A model generated the notes under the pieces. That model was not told where the DNA came from. It worked only from the letters and a program-made list of their open reading frames with translations, and did not search any database. A stretch of 64,000 nt of DNA, from contig NZ_RQXV01000016.1 in NCBI RefSeq assembly GCF_003858655.1, positions 1 to 64,000 of the forward strand, given 5' to 3'. Within the stretch, counting starts at the first letter, position 1, and every line of letters starts with the position of its first letter. Shown one piece after another: positions 25,470 through 34,426 of the stretch. Source of the stretch: Amphritea balenae (GTDB taxonomy: Bacteria > Pseudomonadota > Gammaproteobacteria > Pseudomonadales > Balneatricaceae). Position numbers and translations under genes: made by a program.

Positions 25470-28400
25470 TTGAGCCTGCAATTCCTGAAAAGCATTCGCG
25501 GTAAGCTAATCAGCATCTTTATTCTGATAAAGATGGTTCCACTCATTGCGCTTGCCCTGTTTGCCTGGCATGCGGCTGTTCGCCTAAGCGAGGAAGTTAC
25601 CGATCGCTCAGCAGCCATGGCTGATAATATGCTGGAAACTATTCAGGAGGTTGGCGACTCAGTAATAGAAGACAGCACCAATGCCCTGGATGACCGGTCC
25701 AGGGAATCCATAGAACGTCTTACCACTGACACTGCCCGGGCTATTGCTAATTTTCTCTATCAAAGGGATCAGGATATCCTGCTTGCCGCTCAGATCAGCA
25801 AAGATGAAAAAACCTTTGAAACCTTCATGGGTAACCGAACCCGAAGCCTCTATAAACATGGCGACTGGCAGCTTGCTGAAAATAAAACCTATTGGATGCC
25901 GGTTACTGAGCTAAAGACAAAAACGATAGCGGCTGAAACCTCTGAGCTAAAAGATAATGCCCGTAGCTTTCACTATCGACCTAAGGAACAGTACGGTATA
26001 TGGAGCAACAAACAGCTCTATCGGGAAATGACACTCATCGGTCTGGATGGCAAAGAGCTGATCAAAGTCAGTGATCAGCCGGAGTCCCGGTTACAAGATA
26101 TCACCAAGCCGATAAATACTTTCGCCAAAGCAGAAACATACTGGCCCGAACTTCAACAGTTGAAAGCCGGCGAGATCTATATTTCTGAGGTGATAGGCAC
26201 TTACGTGGGTAGCCAAATAATCGGCCCCTACATTCCGGAAAGAACAGACGCCGCAGGCCTTCCTTTTAAACCCGAAGATTCTGCCTATGCAGGAACTGAA
26301 AACCCGTTAGGTAAACGCTTCGAAGGGATCATTCGCTGGGCTACCCCGCTGGTAAAAGATGGCGAAATCACCGGTTATATCACGCTGGCTCTGAATCACG
26401 ATCATATTCGTCAATTCACAGACCGGATCATCCCCACCTCCCAACGCTATACACCTATAGCTGACGCCAGCCAGGGCAATTATGCCTTTATGTGGGATTA
26501 CAAAAACCGGGCTATATCACACCCCAGAGACTATTTTATCCATGGCTATAACAACCAGACCGGACTGCCTGAAACGCCCTGGATGGATAACACCTTGTAT
26601 CAGCAATGGCAGGCATCAGGCCAACCTTCCCATGAATTCCTGGCCGGCATACCTGAATTTGACCAGCCCTCTCTGGAAAAAAAACCAGCCATACAGCTTA
26701 TCCATCAGGGCACCATCGCACTTGATTGTCGCTACCTCAACTTTTCGCCTCAGTGCCAGGGCTGGGACCAGCTAACCCGCAACGGCGGTTCAGGCTCTTT
26801 TAAAATCTATTTCAGCGGTCTGTGGAAATTAACTACTGCTGCAACCATACCTTACTATACTGGCCGTTATGGCAAGTCTGATAAAGGCTTTGGCTTCGTC
26901 ACTATCGGCGCAAATATCGATGAATTCCATCAGGCTGCTGTTGATTCGAATTATAGAATTTCAGGTATTATAACTAGCCAGATTAACGAATACATGAAGC
27001 TTCAGGATGCTTTAACCCGGGAAATTAAGCGACAATTGAAGCAATCTACCGGCGGACTTATCGCGTCGACCCTGATACTGATGCTTATTGTGATCGCCAT
27101 TGCTATCTGGATGGCCAATGCCCTTACCCGTCGCATCACCTCAATCAATGATGGCCTGCAAAAATTCCACAACGGCGAATATGAGAAGCGGTTAGAAGTT
27201 AGTAGTCAGGATGAGATGGGGCGTCTGGCAGGATCATTCAACAGCATGGCTGATAATGTCTCCAATGCCATTACAAACCTACGCCATGAAGTTAGGGTAA
27301 GACGAGAAAATGAAGAGCAGTTGCGTATCGCAGCGGTTGCCTTTGAAACTCAGGAAGGCATGTGTATTACCGATGCCGATAATATCATTCTCAGTGTCAA
27401 TCAGGCGTTCTCTGAGATTACCGGATACAGCGAAACAGAAGCCATAGGCAAAACGCCAAGATTACTCCGTTCAGGCCAACACACTGATACATTCTATGCA
27501 GAGATCCGTCATCAGGTCAGGGCTACAGGGCAATGGCAAGGAGAGATACTTAGCAAACGCAAAAATGGAGAAGTATTCCCCGAGTGGTTAACCATCACCC
27601 AGGTGACCAATGAAGAAGGCGTCGTTACCCACTACGTCAGAGCTCTGACCGATATAAGCGAACGTAAAGCCTCTGAAGAGTTCATAAAAGAACTCGCCTA
27701 CTATGACCCTCTGACCAAGCTGCCTAATCGCCAGATGTTATCGGAACGGCTTGAAACCGCAATTATGCAAACGGATCGGAATAAGAAAGAAGGCGCCCTG
27801 CTCTTTATTGACCTTGATAACTTTAAAACCCTGAATGATACTGCCGGACACCATCATGGCGATCTGTTACTACAACAAGTTGCAGATCGTATCTCCGAGC
27901 AGATCCGTAAAACAGACACCGTCGCCCGCTTTGGTGGAGACGAGTTCGTTATTATGTTGTCCGATCTGGATTCAAATCGTGACCGGGCAGTGTTCCAGAT
28001 TCAAAGAATTACCAAGAAAATAATCGATCAACTGAATAAGCCTTATCTGTTTATCGGCTTTCAGCATCGTATAACGGTTAGTGTGGGTATCACCCTGTTT
28101 TCAGATGCTGAGCATAAGAGTATTGATCAGCTACTTCAAAGGGCTGATCTGGCGATGTATCAGGCTAAATCGAATGGCCGCAATGCGGTCTGTTTCTTTG
28201 ATCCGGAAATGCAGGCCGCCGCGAATATACGCGCCGAACTTGAAACGGATCTTCACCGGGCAATACAGTTCAATCAATTTGAACTGTACTATCAACCACA
28301 GGTAAACCAGCAGGGCCATATACTGGGAGTTGAAGCGCTTATTCGCTGGCATCATCCAGAAAAAGGCCTGATCTCACCGTTAGATTTTATTCCCATCGCA

Positions 28401-29000
28401 GAAGAAACAGGTCAGATTCAGGCGATCGGGCTCTGGGTAATTGAACAGGCCTGCTTCCAGCTGAAACAGTGGCAGGACAAAATCGACAGTACATTCAGCA
28501 TCTCGGTTAATGTCAGCAGTAAACAATACCAGAACGATAGCTTTGTTAATGACGTTGTAGAGATCATCCAGGGGTTAGCTATCGACCCTAAACAGCTGAA
28601 GATGGAACTGACTGAATCCGTGCTTTCTGACAATGTAGATACCATCATCGAAAAGATGTGGCAGCTACAGGAACTGGGCATAGGCTTCGCGCTGGATGAT
28701 TTCGGCACCGGTTTTTCTTCCCTCAGCTATTTGAAGAAACTGCCTCTCAACTATCTGAAAATAGATAAATCATTTGTTCAGGATCTGCATCACAACACCA
28801 GTGATGCCGCCATAGCTAAAACAATAGTGGGCTTATCTCAAAGCATGAATATTGATGTTATTGCTGAAGGGGTAGAAACTGAGCTCCAGTTAAAGTTGCT
28901 TAACAGCTATGGGTGCAACATTTATCAGGGCTATTTGTTCAGCAAACCCGTACCCGCTGAAGATATCCAGTTTACAGTTTCTGAATTGCTACAGGATTAA
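25470..29000 (+). CDS. membrane-bound sensor GGDEF/EAL c-di-GMP protein
   Basis: 1176 residues from TTG 25470, with AAGGA 7 nt upstream. Order: membrane segment (about 15-38); a very long periplasmic region (about 40-525), probably a Cache-type sensor; a second membrane segment (about 529-550); HAMP (about 553-605); PAS (about 618-735); GGDEF domain with intact RFGGDEF near 820-826 and an inhibitory-site RKTD five residues before it; EAL domain with GVEALIRWHHPEKG near 953-966, LTES and DDFGTGFSSLSYL. Both catalytic motifs look intact, so it could make and degrade c-di-GMP. In most such tandem proteins one activity dominates, and sequence alone cannot say which. Output partners are unknown; a PilZ receptor lies 6 kb away. 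Confidence 0.92.
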   Translation: MSLQFLKSIRGKLISIFILIKMVPLIALALFAWHAAVRLSEEVTDRSAAMADNMLETIQEVGDSVIEDSTNALDDRSRESIERLTTDTARAIANFLYQRDQDILLAAQISKDEKTFETFMGNRTRSLYKHGDWQLAENKTYWMPVTELKTKTIAAETSELKDNARSFHYRPKEQYGIWSNKQLYREMTLIGLDGKELIKVSDQPESRLQDITKPINTFAKAETYWPELQQLKAGEIYISEVIGTYVGSQIIGPYIPERTDAAGLPFKPEDSAYAGTENPLGKRFEGIIRWATPLVKDGEITGYITLALNHDHIRQFTDRIIPTSQRYTPIADASQGNYAFMWDYKNRAISHPRDYFIHGYNNQTGLPETPWMDNTLYQQWQASGQPSHEFLAGIPEFDQPSLEKKPAIQLIHQGTIALDCRYLNFSPQCQGWDQLTRNGGSGSFKIYFSGLWKLTTAATIPYYTGRYGKSDKGFGFVTIGANIDEFHQAAVDSNYRISGIITSQINEYMKLQDALTREIKRQLKQSTGGLIASTLILMLIVIAIAIWMANALTRRITSINDGLQKFHNGEYEKRLEVSSQDEMGRLAGSFNSMADNVSNAITNLRHEVRVRRENEEQLRIAAVAFETQEGMCITDADNIILSVNQAFSEITGYSETEAIGKTPRLLRSGQHTDTFYAEIRHQVRATGQWQGEILSKRKNGEVFPEWLTITQVTNEEGVVTHYVRALTDISERKASEEFIKELAYYDPLTKLPNRQMLSERLETAIMQTDRNKKEGALLFIDLDNFKTLNDTAGHHHGDLLLQQVADRISEQIRKTDTVARFGGDEFVIMLSDLDSNRDRAVFQIQRITKKIIDQLNKPYLFIGFQHRITVSVGITLFSDAEHKSIDQLLQRADLAMYQAKSNGRNAVCFFDPEMQAAANIRAELETDLHRAIQFNQFELYYQPQVNQQGHILGVEALIRWHHPEKGLISPLDFIPIAEETGQIQAIGLWVIEQACFQLKQWQDKIDSTFSISVNVSSKQYQNDSFVNDVVEIIQGLAIDPKQLKMELTESVLSDNVDTIIEKMWQLQELGIGFALDDFGTGFSSLSYLKKLPLNYLKIDKSFVQDLHHNTSDAAIAKTIVGLSQSMNIDVIAEGVETELQLKLLNSYGCNIYQGYLFSKPVPAEDIQFTVSELLQD

Positions 29001-29093
29001 TCCGATCTGGCCGGGTTTAACGCTTGCAGCGTGGGCTAAAGAAGATCATTATATCTTCCTCTTTTTCAACCTGAATAGTTTAAGCGAATAATC

Positions 29094-29564
29094 ATGAGTA
29101 ACTTCACAGACGTTTCATACCTAAATACAGTATTCGGCAACCTACAGGGCAATACTGATAATCCAGAATGGGATAAAGCAGGCAAGCAGCTCCACCTGAT
29201 TCAGGAAGAACTGGCTGAACTGGTTGAAGGCATTGATAAACGTGACATGTCAGAAGTTCGCGATGCGGTAGCAGATATTCTGGTAGTCACTTATGGTATG
29301 GCGCATATCCTTGGCATCGATGCTGATAAAGATATGTCTGCGGTTCAGGCAAGCAATCTGTCAAAGCTTTGCAAAACTGAAGATGAAGTAGAGCAAACAC
29401 TGAACTATTACCGTGAAGAAGTTGGACTGAATGTCTATCGCGGCGGAGAACTGCCGGAAGCCTTTATTAAGTCCGGCGAAGATCAGACCGGTAAAGACGG
29501 TAAGTTTTATCCACAACACAAATTTCTGAAGTGCGTTAACTGGCACGAACCTAAGCTTGGCTAA
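29094..29564 (+). CDS. MazG-like nucleotide pyrophosphohydrolase
   Basis: 156 residues. The all-alpha NTP pyrophosphatase signature is present: QEELAELVEG (ExxE) near residues 37-46, then EVRDAVADILVVTYG (ExxDxxxD) near 54-68, which bind Mg2+. The C-terminal half, with YYREEVGLNVYRGGELPEAF and DGKFYPQHKFLK, is longer than in minimal MazG domains and resembles phage-type and DR2231-like members. It probably hydrolyses a non-canonical or excess nucleoside triphosphate to monophosphate and pyrophosphate; the substrate is not visible. It follows the GGDEF/EAL gene by 93 nt on the same strand, with a weak ribosome site, and ends at a strong terminator. Confidence 0.82.
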   Translation: MSNFTDVSYLNTVFGNLQGNTDNPEWDKAGKQLHLIQEELAELVEGIDKRDMSEVRDAVADILVVTYGMAHILGIDADKDMSAVQASNLSKLCKTEDEVEQTLNYYREEVGLNVYRGGELPEAFIKSGEDQTGKDGKFYPQHKFLKCVNWHEPKLG

Positions 29565-29590
29565 GCTACATACAGCGTACAAGTACCTAT

Positions 29591-29619
29591 AAAAACGGCG
29601 CCGATGAGCGCCGTTTTTG
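29591..29619. terminator. bidirectional terminator between mazG-like gene and topB
   Basis: CGGCGC/GCGCCG stem (29596-29601 with 29608-29613) flanked by A5 and T5, between convergent genes. Confidence 0.88.
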
Positions 29620-29658
29620 ATTCTGATTTTTAATAACAAACCTCACTGACACAAAGCA

Positions 29659-31656
29659 CTACCCGGCCCGGCTCTTTGCTCCCGTACGGGCCTGTTTCTT
29701 TTTAGCTGAGCCTGCCTTGCCTGAAGTTGCTTTACCTGAACCTGCTTTACCGGTTCGGCTTTTACGGTATTTTCCTGCTCCCGCTTTACGCCTGCCCGCA
29801 GGTGGCGACATCGCTTTTAACGATGCAGGAATTATGACCCTGCCGGACTGATCAATTAACTCTTTCAAACGTTCGGTAAGCGGCCCCATAAAGCTGTTGT
29901 AACTACTCTCTTTCTGGCTGACCTGAGTCAGTATCGACTCCCATAAAGCGGTCATATCCGGTGTGGATGCGCTCTCAGGTAAACAGTCTATTAACGCTGT
30001 ACCGACCCCGGTTGCACGTATCGCTTTACCTTCCCGTCGTAAAAAGCCCCGGGTAAAGAGCAACTCAATTATTCCCGCCCGTGTCGCTTCCGTACCCAGA
30101 CCATCGGTTTCGCGCAAAACTTTTCGAATCTCGGGATCAGTGACATAGCGGGCTATACCGGTCATCGCAGCCAATAAGGTTGCATCGGTAAAGTGCTTAG
30201 GCGGTTGAGTCTGTTTCTCTTCCAGAATGCCTTTAACACAGAGCAATGATTGCCCCTGATTTAGCTCCGGCAGCGTAGAGTTCTTTTCACTCTTGGAGTT
30301 AAGAAGTTGCTTCCAGCCCATCTCAATCGTTTGATGAGCTGAGGCAATAAACAGCCCCCCGCCGATCTCAATTTTTGCTTTGGTATCATAATACTCATAA
30401 GCCAGCATAAACTGCGCAAGGTAATACCGACTGATCAGATCATATAACTTGCGTTCATCTGCACTCAAACGGCTAACCGCCGTGGTTCGCGTGGTAGGGA
30501 TAATGGCATGGTGGGCGGTTACTTTTTTATCATTCCAGGCGCTACTGCGACGTTTATGGTCAAGCCCATCTTTAAACTGCTGCAGGGATTCAATATTTGA
30601 TAAAACCGAACTCATCACCTCATCTGCCTGCGAGAAATGCTGCTCAGGTAGATAGCGACAATCTGATCGAGGATAGGTGATAAGTTTGTGCCTTTCATAC
30701 AGAGACTGACAGCAATCCAAAACCTGCTTGGCGCTCAGACCAAACTTCTTTGCTGCTTCTATCTGTAGCGATGACAAGTTAAAAGGCAGCGGCGCTTTTT
30801 GACGCTTTTTCTTCTGTTCAAGGTCAACAACACGGGCCTGCTGCCCCTGTATACGCGAGACCACATTTTCTGCCAGTTTACGAACCAGCACCCTACCCTC
30901 GTCATCCTGATAGGGCCGGCAATTCTCACTCGGCTGCCATTTAGCGCTAAAACATTCGCCTTTATCCGTTTCCAGCTGCGCCTGCACTTCATAGAAGGGC
31001 TTAGAGATAAACTCAGCAATCGCTTTGTCTCTTTGAACGACCAGCCCTAGCAAAGGAGTCTGTACCCGGCCAACCGACAACACACCGTTATAACCTGCCT
31101 GACGCCCCTTAATGGTATAGGCCCGGGTCATATTCATACCATACAGCCAGTCGGCCCGCGAACGCGCAAGCGCCGATATAGATAACGGTATAAATTCACT
31201 ATTGCTTTTGAGGTTCAACAACGATTTTTTAACCGCTGCAGGGTTAAGGTCACTCACTAACAATCGTTGAGCGTTACGCTTTTTTGTTTCGCTGGCACCC
31301 AGATAGTTAATCACCTCATCCACCAGCAACTGCCCTTCACGGTCGGGATCTCCGGCATGAATCAGTTGATCAGACTGTTTGATCAGCTTTCTAAGTACCG
31401 TTAACTGGCTGCGGGTCTTACTGCGGGGCTTAAGCTTCCACTCATCGGGAATAATAGGCAGGTGTTCAAAACGCCAGGACTTAAAGTCAGGGTTGTAGGC
31501 ATCCGGATCGACCTGTTCCAGCAGATGCCCAAGGCACCAGCTGACACAATCACCGTTTGCCAGCTCTATATAGCCCTCTCTCTTGCGGTGAGGCTTAGGC
31601 AGAACATCGGCAATTGCCCGCGCCAGACTAGGCTTCTCAGCTATATATAAATTCAT
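29659..31656 (-). CDS. topB: DNA topoisomerase III
   Basis: 665 residues, against 653 in E. coli. Type IA layout: Toprim domain with N-terminal LYIAEKPSLARAIADVLP and the metal site HAGDPDREGQLLVDEV; SRADWLYGMNMTRAYT; the active-site Tyr in LITYPRSDCRYLP near residue 330; and TDGLGTEATRAGIIE. The last 45 residues are a Lys/Arg/Gly/Ala tail with repeated GKA and GSA motifs, likely a flexible DNA-binding tail. The enzyme passes single strands and decatenates replication or recombination intermediates. No zinc-finger cysteines are seen at the C-terminus, as expected for TopB rather than TopA. Firm call. Confidence 0.95.
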   Translation of the reverse strand: MNLYIAEKPSLARAIADVLPKPHRKREGYIELANGDCVSWCLGHLLEQVDPDAYNPDFKSWRFEHLPIIPDEWKLKPRSKTRSQLTVLRKLIKQSDQLIHAGDPDREGQLLVDEVINYLGASETKKRNAQRLLVSDLNPAAVKKSLLNLKSNSEFIPLSISALARSRADWLYGMNMTRAYTIKGRQAGYNGVLSVGRVQTPLLGLVVQRDKAIAEFISKPFYEVQAQLETDKGECFSAKWQPSENCRPYQDDEGRVLVRKLAENVVSRIQGQQARVVDLEQKKKRQKAPLPFNLSSLQIEAAKKFGLSAKQVLDCCQSLYERHKLITYPRSDCRYLPEQHFSQADEVMSSVLSNIESLQQFKDGLDHKRRSSAWNDKKVTAHHAIIPTTRTTAVSRLSADERKLYDLISRYYLAQFMLAYEYYDTKAKIEIGGGLFIASAHQTIEMGWKQLLNSKSEKNSTLPELNQGQSLLCVKGILEEKQTQPPKHFTDATLLAAMTGIARYVTDPEIRKVLRETDGLGTEATRAGIIELLFTRGFLRREGKAIRATGVGTALIDCLPESASTPDMTALWESILTQVSQKESSYNSFMGPLTERLKELIDQSGRVIIPASLKAMSPPAGRRKAGAGKYRKSRTGKAGSGKATSGKAGSAKKKQARTGAKSRAG

Positions 31657-31736
31657 CGATCAGACTAACGCAACTTAACTGGTTATTTATACAGCTAAAC
31701 TATATTAAGCCGAACAGGAACGCCAGCATCAGGCAA

Positions 31737-31764
31737 AAAAAAGCAGCTTATAAGCTGCTTTTTA
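31737..31764 (-). terminator. rho-independent terminator after the glutaredoxin-like gene
   Basis: Palindrome AGCAGCTTATAAGCTGCT (31742-31759) flanked by A and T runs, 18 nt after the stop at 31782 on the minus strand. Confidence 0.8.
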
Positions 31765-31781
31765 ATAATACTTAACTCATT

Positions 31782-32150
31782 TCAGGCCTGAACATAGGTT
31801 TGTTCAAGATAATGAATAATGTCTGATGACTCATACATCCAACGTACTTCGCCGTCGGCATCGTCAATTCGCAAACAAGGTACTTTCACCCGGCCTCCGC
31901 CTTGTAACAGCTCGTCGCGGTGCAGCTCAACTTTCTTTGCATCCCGCAACTCAATATTCAGACCGTTGCGACGCATTGAGCGACGAACCTTGACACAAAA
32001 TGGACAAGCTTCGAATTGGTACAGTGATAAATTTGCAGTACGCAAATCCAACTGACGCTGCACATCGGCTTCCCGCTTAACCGGGCGCGGACTAAACACA
32101 GCATTTAATAACAGAATAATCCGTCCAAGAAACCATCGGATAAAAGCCAC
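31782..32150 (-). CDS. membrane-anchored glutaredoxin-like protein
   Basis: 122 residues from GTG 32150 with GAGGAGAG upstream. The N-terminus (FIRWFLGRIILLLNAVFSP) is a single hydrophobic anchor, followed by a thioredoxin-fold domain with active site CPFC near residues 49-52, the cis-proline loop KVPCLRI and the C-terminal helix YESSDIIHYLEQTY. This is the glutaredoxin/GST-N fold; bacterial members of this anchored group are often annotated as glutathione S-transferase N-terminal domain proteins. A redox role at the inner face of the membrane is inferred. The partner is unknown. Confidence 0.85.
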   Translation of the reverse strand: MAFIRWFLGRIILLLNAVFSPRPVKREADVQRQLDLRTANLSLYQFEACPFCVKVRRSMRRNGLNIELRDAKKVELHRDELLQGGGRVKVPCLRIDDADGEVRWMYESSDIIHYLEQTYVQA

Positions 32151-32426
32151 AATTACTCTCCTCTGCTAAAATCAATCGAATGGCGCGGGAGTATAGCATC
32201 ATTAGGGCAGGATATTTCCCTGCAAAATAAGGGGATATAAAAATAAATGAAATCGACCAACAAGTTCCTGAATCAAGCCCCTTAGTCTGCCTCTGGCTAC
32301 AGAAAATAACGACTAATTCTAAAAAAGGCCGACAATGGCTACAAACTTTGATTCTCCGATACGAAATACGTACTATACCGCACTGAACTAATATACCTGA
32401 TGCAGGTCTATCCTGTTCGGCTTTGC

Positions 32427-32443
32427 CTGAAAACTATTTTCAG
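32427..32443 (+). promoter_or_regulatory. small hairpin next to a G-tract
   Basis: CTGAAAA/TTTTCAG (32427-32433 with 32437-32443) followed by TTTTA and a run of eight G (32450-32457). It could be a weak terminator or the boundary of the structured element that starts at 32464. The rest of the 600-bp gap 32151-32463 holds no evident gene. Confidence 0.35.
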
Positions 32444-32463
32444 TTTTATGGGGGGGGAAAGCT

Positions 32464-32728
32464 AAGGAACCTTCGCATAAGTTCGAGACGCCTCTGGCTA
32501 TCAGAGCAATACGATATCAAGGCGGTGATTATAGGCATGCTGGTTGCCTGTCGAAAATTGCCAACGTAGAGATCGCATTGCTCTGAAAGCCCCGTAGGGC
32601 GAACGATAAAAAGCCTTCTGCATTGTCAGGTAGCTTGGAAAGGACCCGTCATTCCACTACGCTACCTTTCGCGCATAAGGACTGTTTTATCGTCCGCAGA
32701 GAAAGTTCCGAACGTATTCGCAGGTTCT
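32464..32728. repeat. multi-stem palindromic element (MITE-like or structured RNA)
   Basis: About 265 bp without coding potential but densely self-complementary. Outer arms: GGAACCTTCGCATAAGTTCG (32466-32485) against the complement of 32709-32728, 16 of 20 matching. Inner stem A: AGAGCAATACGAT (32503-32515) with ATCGCATTGCTCT (32572-32584), 12 of 13, enclosing AGGCA/TGCCT. Inner stem B: GCGAACGATAAAA (32599-32611) with TTTTATCGTCCGC (32685-32697), 12 of 13, enclosing AGGTAGC/GCTACCT (32628-32634 with 32661-32667). Together they form a closed three-way-junction-like fold with two similar lobes. It resembles a non-autonomous mobile element or a structured RNA; no transposase gene is present. 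Confidence 0.65.
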
Positions 32729-32753
32729 CAACATATAATCACACAGGAACAAC

Positions 32754-33356
32754 ATGAACCCGTTAACGTTACTCCCTTCCAGATTTTTGATCTGTGTTAT
32801 CGCCACTTTATCTCTGCTGACTGGCATGTCACAACAGGCCGTAGCTGCAAACTACATCAGTGATGACGTCTACACTTTTTACCACGGCGGCCCAAGTGAT
32901 CAGTACCGCATCAGCGGACGAATTCGAAGCGGTACCCCCGTTACCGTATTAAGTCGTGACGAGAAAACTAAGTATATACAGATCAAAACGCCGAGTGGCA
33001 GAACCGGCTGGATAAGCGCAGATAAAGTCTCTTCAGGCACCAGTATGGCAACTCGCTTTCCTAAGCTACAAGAACTGATCAAAGTAAATGATGCCAAGCT
33101 GTCACAGCAGGAGGAAGCGATCTCCTCCCTTAAACAGCAAAGTGGTAGCCTGGGCCAGGAAAACAATAACTATGCTCAGCAGATTTCCACGCTGGAAGAG
33201 GAGATTGTCAGCCTTAACCGTAAAATTAACGGTATGGATGAAAGCAATCTGATGCGCTGGTTTACCTACGGTGGCCTGGTCGCTTTCGGCGGACTCATAC
33301 TGGGTCTGATGATCCCTTATCTGCCGAAGCGTCGTAAACGTCATGATACCTGGTAA
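32754..33356 (+). CDS. SH3-domain protein with C-terminal membrane anchor (YgiM/TIGR04211 type)
   Basis: 200 residues. N-terminal signal peptide (LICVIATLSLLTGMSQQAVAA, cleavage near 32), a bacterial SH3 domain (about 34-95: ANYISDDVYTFYHGGPSDQYRI then GRTGWISADKVS), a coiled coil (about 105-165, Gln/Glu/Leu-rich) and one C-terminal membrane helix (WFTYGGLVAFGGLILGLMIPYL) followed by a basic tail KRRKRH. This order is that of the TIGR04211/YgiM family, whose SH3 domain faces the periplasm and may contact the cell wall. AGGAAC lies before ATG. The function is not firmly known. It sits just after the palindromic element, which may supply or modify its leader. Confidence 0.85.
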   Translation: MNPLTLLPSRFLICVIATLSLLTGMSQQAVAANYISDDVYTFYHGGPSDQYRISGRIRSGTPVTVLSRDEKTKYIQIKTPSGRTGWISADKVSSGTSMATRFPKLQELIKVNDAKLSQQEEAISSLKQQSGSLGQENNNYAQQISTLEEEIVSLNRKINGMDESNLMRWFTYGGLVAFGGLILGLMIPYLPKRRKRHDTW

Positions 33357-33390
33357 CAGATAGAAAGCCGGGCTGATTAGTCCTGACAAT

Positions 33391-33421
33391 AAAAAAGGGT
33401 GGCTATAAGCCACCCTTTTTT
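33391..33421. terminator. bidirectional terminator after the SH3-domain gene
   Basis: GGGTGGCT/AGCCACCC stem (33397-33404 with 33408-33415) with A6 and T6 flanks, between convergent genes. Confidence 0.9.
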
Positions 33422-33432
33422 GTTACCTGTTT

Positions 33433-33909
33433 TTAATCCTGGCGCTGTTGTTCATCCAGGCATACAACCAGCTGATCGTCAGTGTCTCGCAACCGACGAC
33501 TGAGGTCCCGCGCCATATTCATAAATATCAGGGTGTATTGTTCCGGGTCGACCTGATAAACAGAGAACAACTGATCGGCTTTTATCTCAACAACACGGCA
33601 GGTTTTCATTGCCCGCACTTCACCGCTACGCGGATACACACCTAATAAAGCCATAGCGCCGAAGCATTCGCCGGGCAAGAATGACCTTATCTTGTAAAAC
33701 TCTCCGGATTCACCCCGCTTAAACAGGGCCGCGCTGCCTGACTCCACAATAAATGCCGAGTCTCCACGTTCACCTTCGCGGAAAAAGGTATTGCCAGGCT
33801 GCAATTCTACATAGTCGCAGCCTTCAAGAATCAGTTTGACAATATCTTCGCGTAATCCACCAAAAACCGGCATCTCTTTGAGCCGGTGGACCGGAATATT
33901 TTCTGGCAC
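33433..33909 (-). CDS. single cyclic-nucleotide-binding-fold protein
   Basis: 158 residues, only the cNMP-binding beta-roll plus a C-terminal helix, with no DNA-binding domain as in Crp/Fnr. Seen: LQPGNTFFREGERGDSAFIVESG and the phosphate-cassette region PGECFGAMALLGVYPRSGEV. In the cassette the Glu that normally follows FG is Ala, while the Arg is kept (PRSG), so classical cAMP binding may be weak or lost. Such proteins act as small regulators or as subunits of other proteins; nothing nearby tells which. The gene is convergent with the SH3 gene across a shared terminator. Confidence 0.8.
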   Translation of the reverse strand: MPENIPVHRLKEMPVFGGLREDIVKLILEGCDYVELQPGNTFFREGERGDSAFIVESGSAALFKRGESGEFYKIRSFLPGECFGAMALLGVYPRSGEVRAMKTCRVVEIKADQLFSVYQVDPEQYTLIFMNMARDLSRRLRDTDDQLVVCLDEQQRQD

Positions 33910-34060
33910 AATACTACCTGCTTGTATTAGTTCATGAGCATTCTAAACCAACTTTGTGCTGGCGATAACCTCTACCTATCTAAAACATTAAAAAAGGCAA
34001 TTGGTGTTCCACTGTGAATACTGTTTCAATACATTCAAACAAATTTCTGGAGATGGATAT

Positions 34061-34309
34061 ATGCAACGAATTACTATATTTGGCCGTAAAGGTTGTGGTT
34101 TTTGTACCCGTGCCAAGCAACTGTGTGAAATGAAAAATCTGGAACATCGCTATATCGATATTCAGGAAGAAGGTATTACCAAAGAAGATCTGGAAAAAAC
34201 AGTGGGTAAGCCTGTCGATACAGTGCCACAGATCTTCCACGGCCAGGAACATCTGGGTGGTTTCACTGAGTTTGCTGCTTTTGTTGATCAGCACGAAGCC
34301 AGCGCCTGA
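34061..34309 (+). CDS. grxA: glutaredoxin 1-like
   Basis: 82 residues from ATG 34061 with GGAGATG upstream; an earlier in-frame start at 34001 has no site and adds a non-family extension. It matches E. coli GrxA (85 residues) along its length: MQRITIFGRKGC, EGITKEDLEKTVGKPVDTVPQIF, GGFTEFAAFV. The active site reads C12-G-F-C15 where E. coli has CPYC, so both cysteines are present but the Pro is replaced by Gly, which would be expected to alter redox potential. It reduces disulfides with glutathione in the cytoplasm, with ribonucleotide reductase as a classical partner. It stands alone. Confidence 0.88.
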   Translation: MQRITIFGRKGCGFCTRAKQLCEMKNLEHRYIDIQEEGITKEDLEKTVGKPVDTVPQIFHGQEHLGGFTEFAAFVDQHEASA

Positions 34310-34326
34310 TAAACCTGCATGTTGAT

Positions 34327-34355
34327 ACGGGAGCGTTTGCTATACTCGTTCCCGT
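34327..34355. terminator. weak hairpin between grxA and recD
   Basis: ACGGGAGCG (34327-34335) pairs with CGTTCCCGT (34347-34355), with one wobble. No T-run is present, so termination between these convergent genes would be weak or rho-dependent. Confidence 0.3.
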
Positions 34356-34426
34356 TATCGCTTAACCAGCTTTTATTCCCTTCATACTTAGTATCACACT
34401 CACTTTAAGCCCAGAACAGAATCTAA

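Noticed and set aside
32464-32728. CRISPR array or integron attC site
   Set aside because: No regularly spaced repeats and no attC core sites (RYYYAAC); the symmetry is one nested fold.
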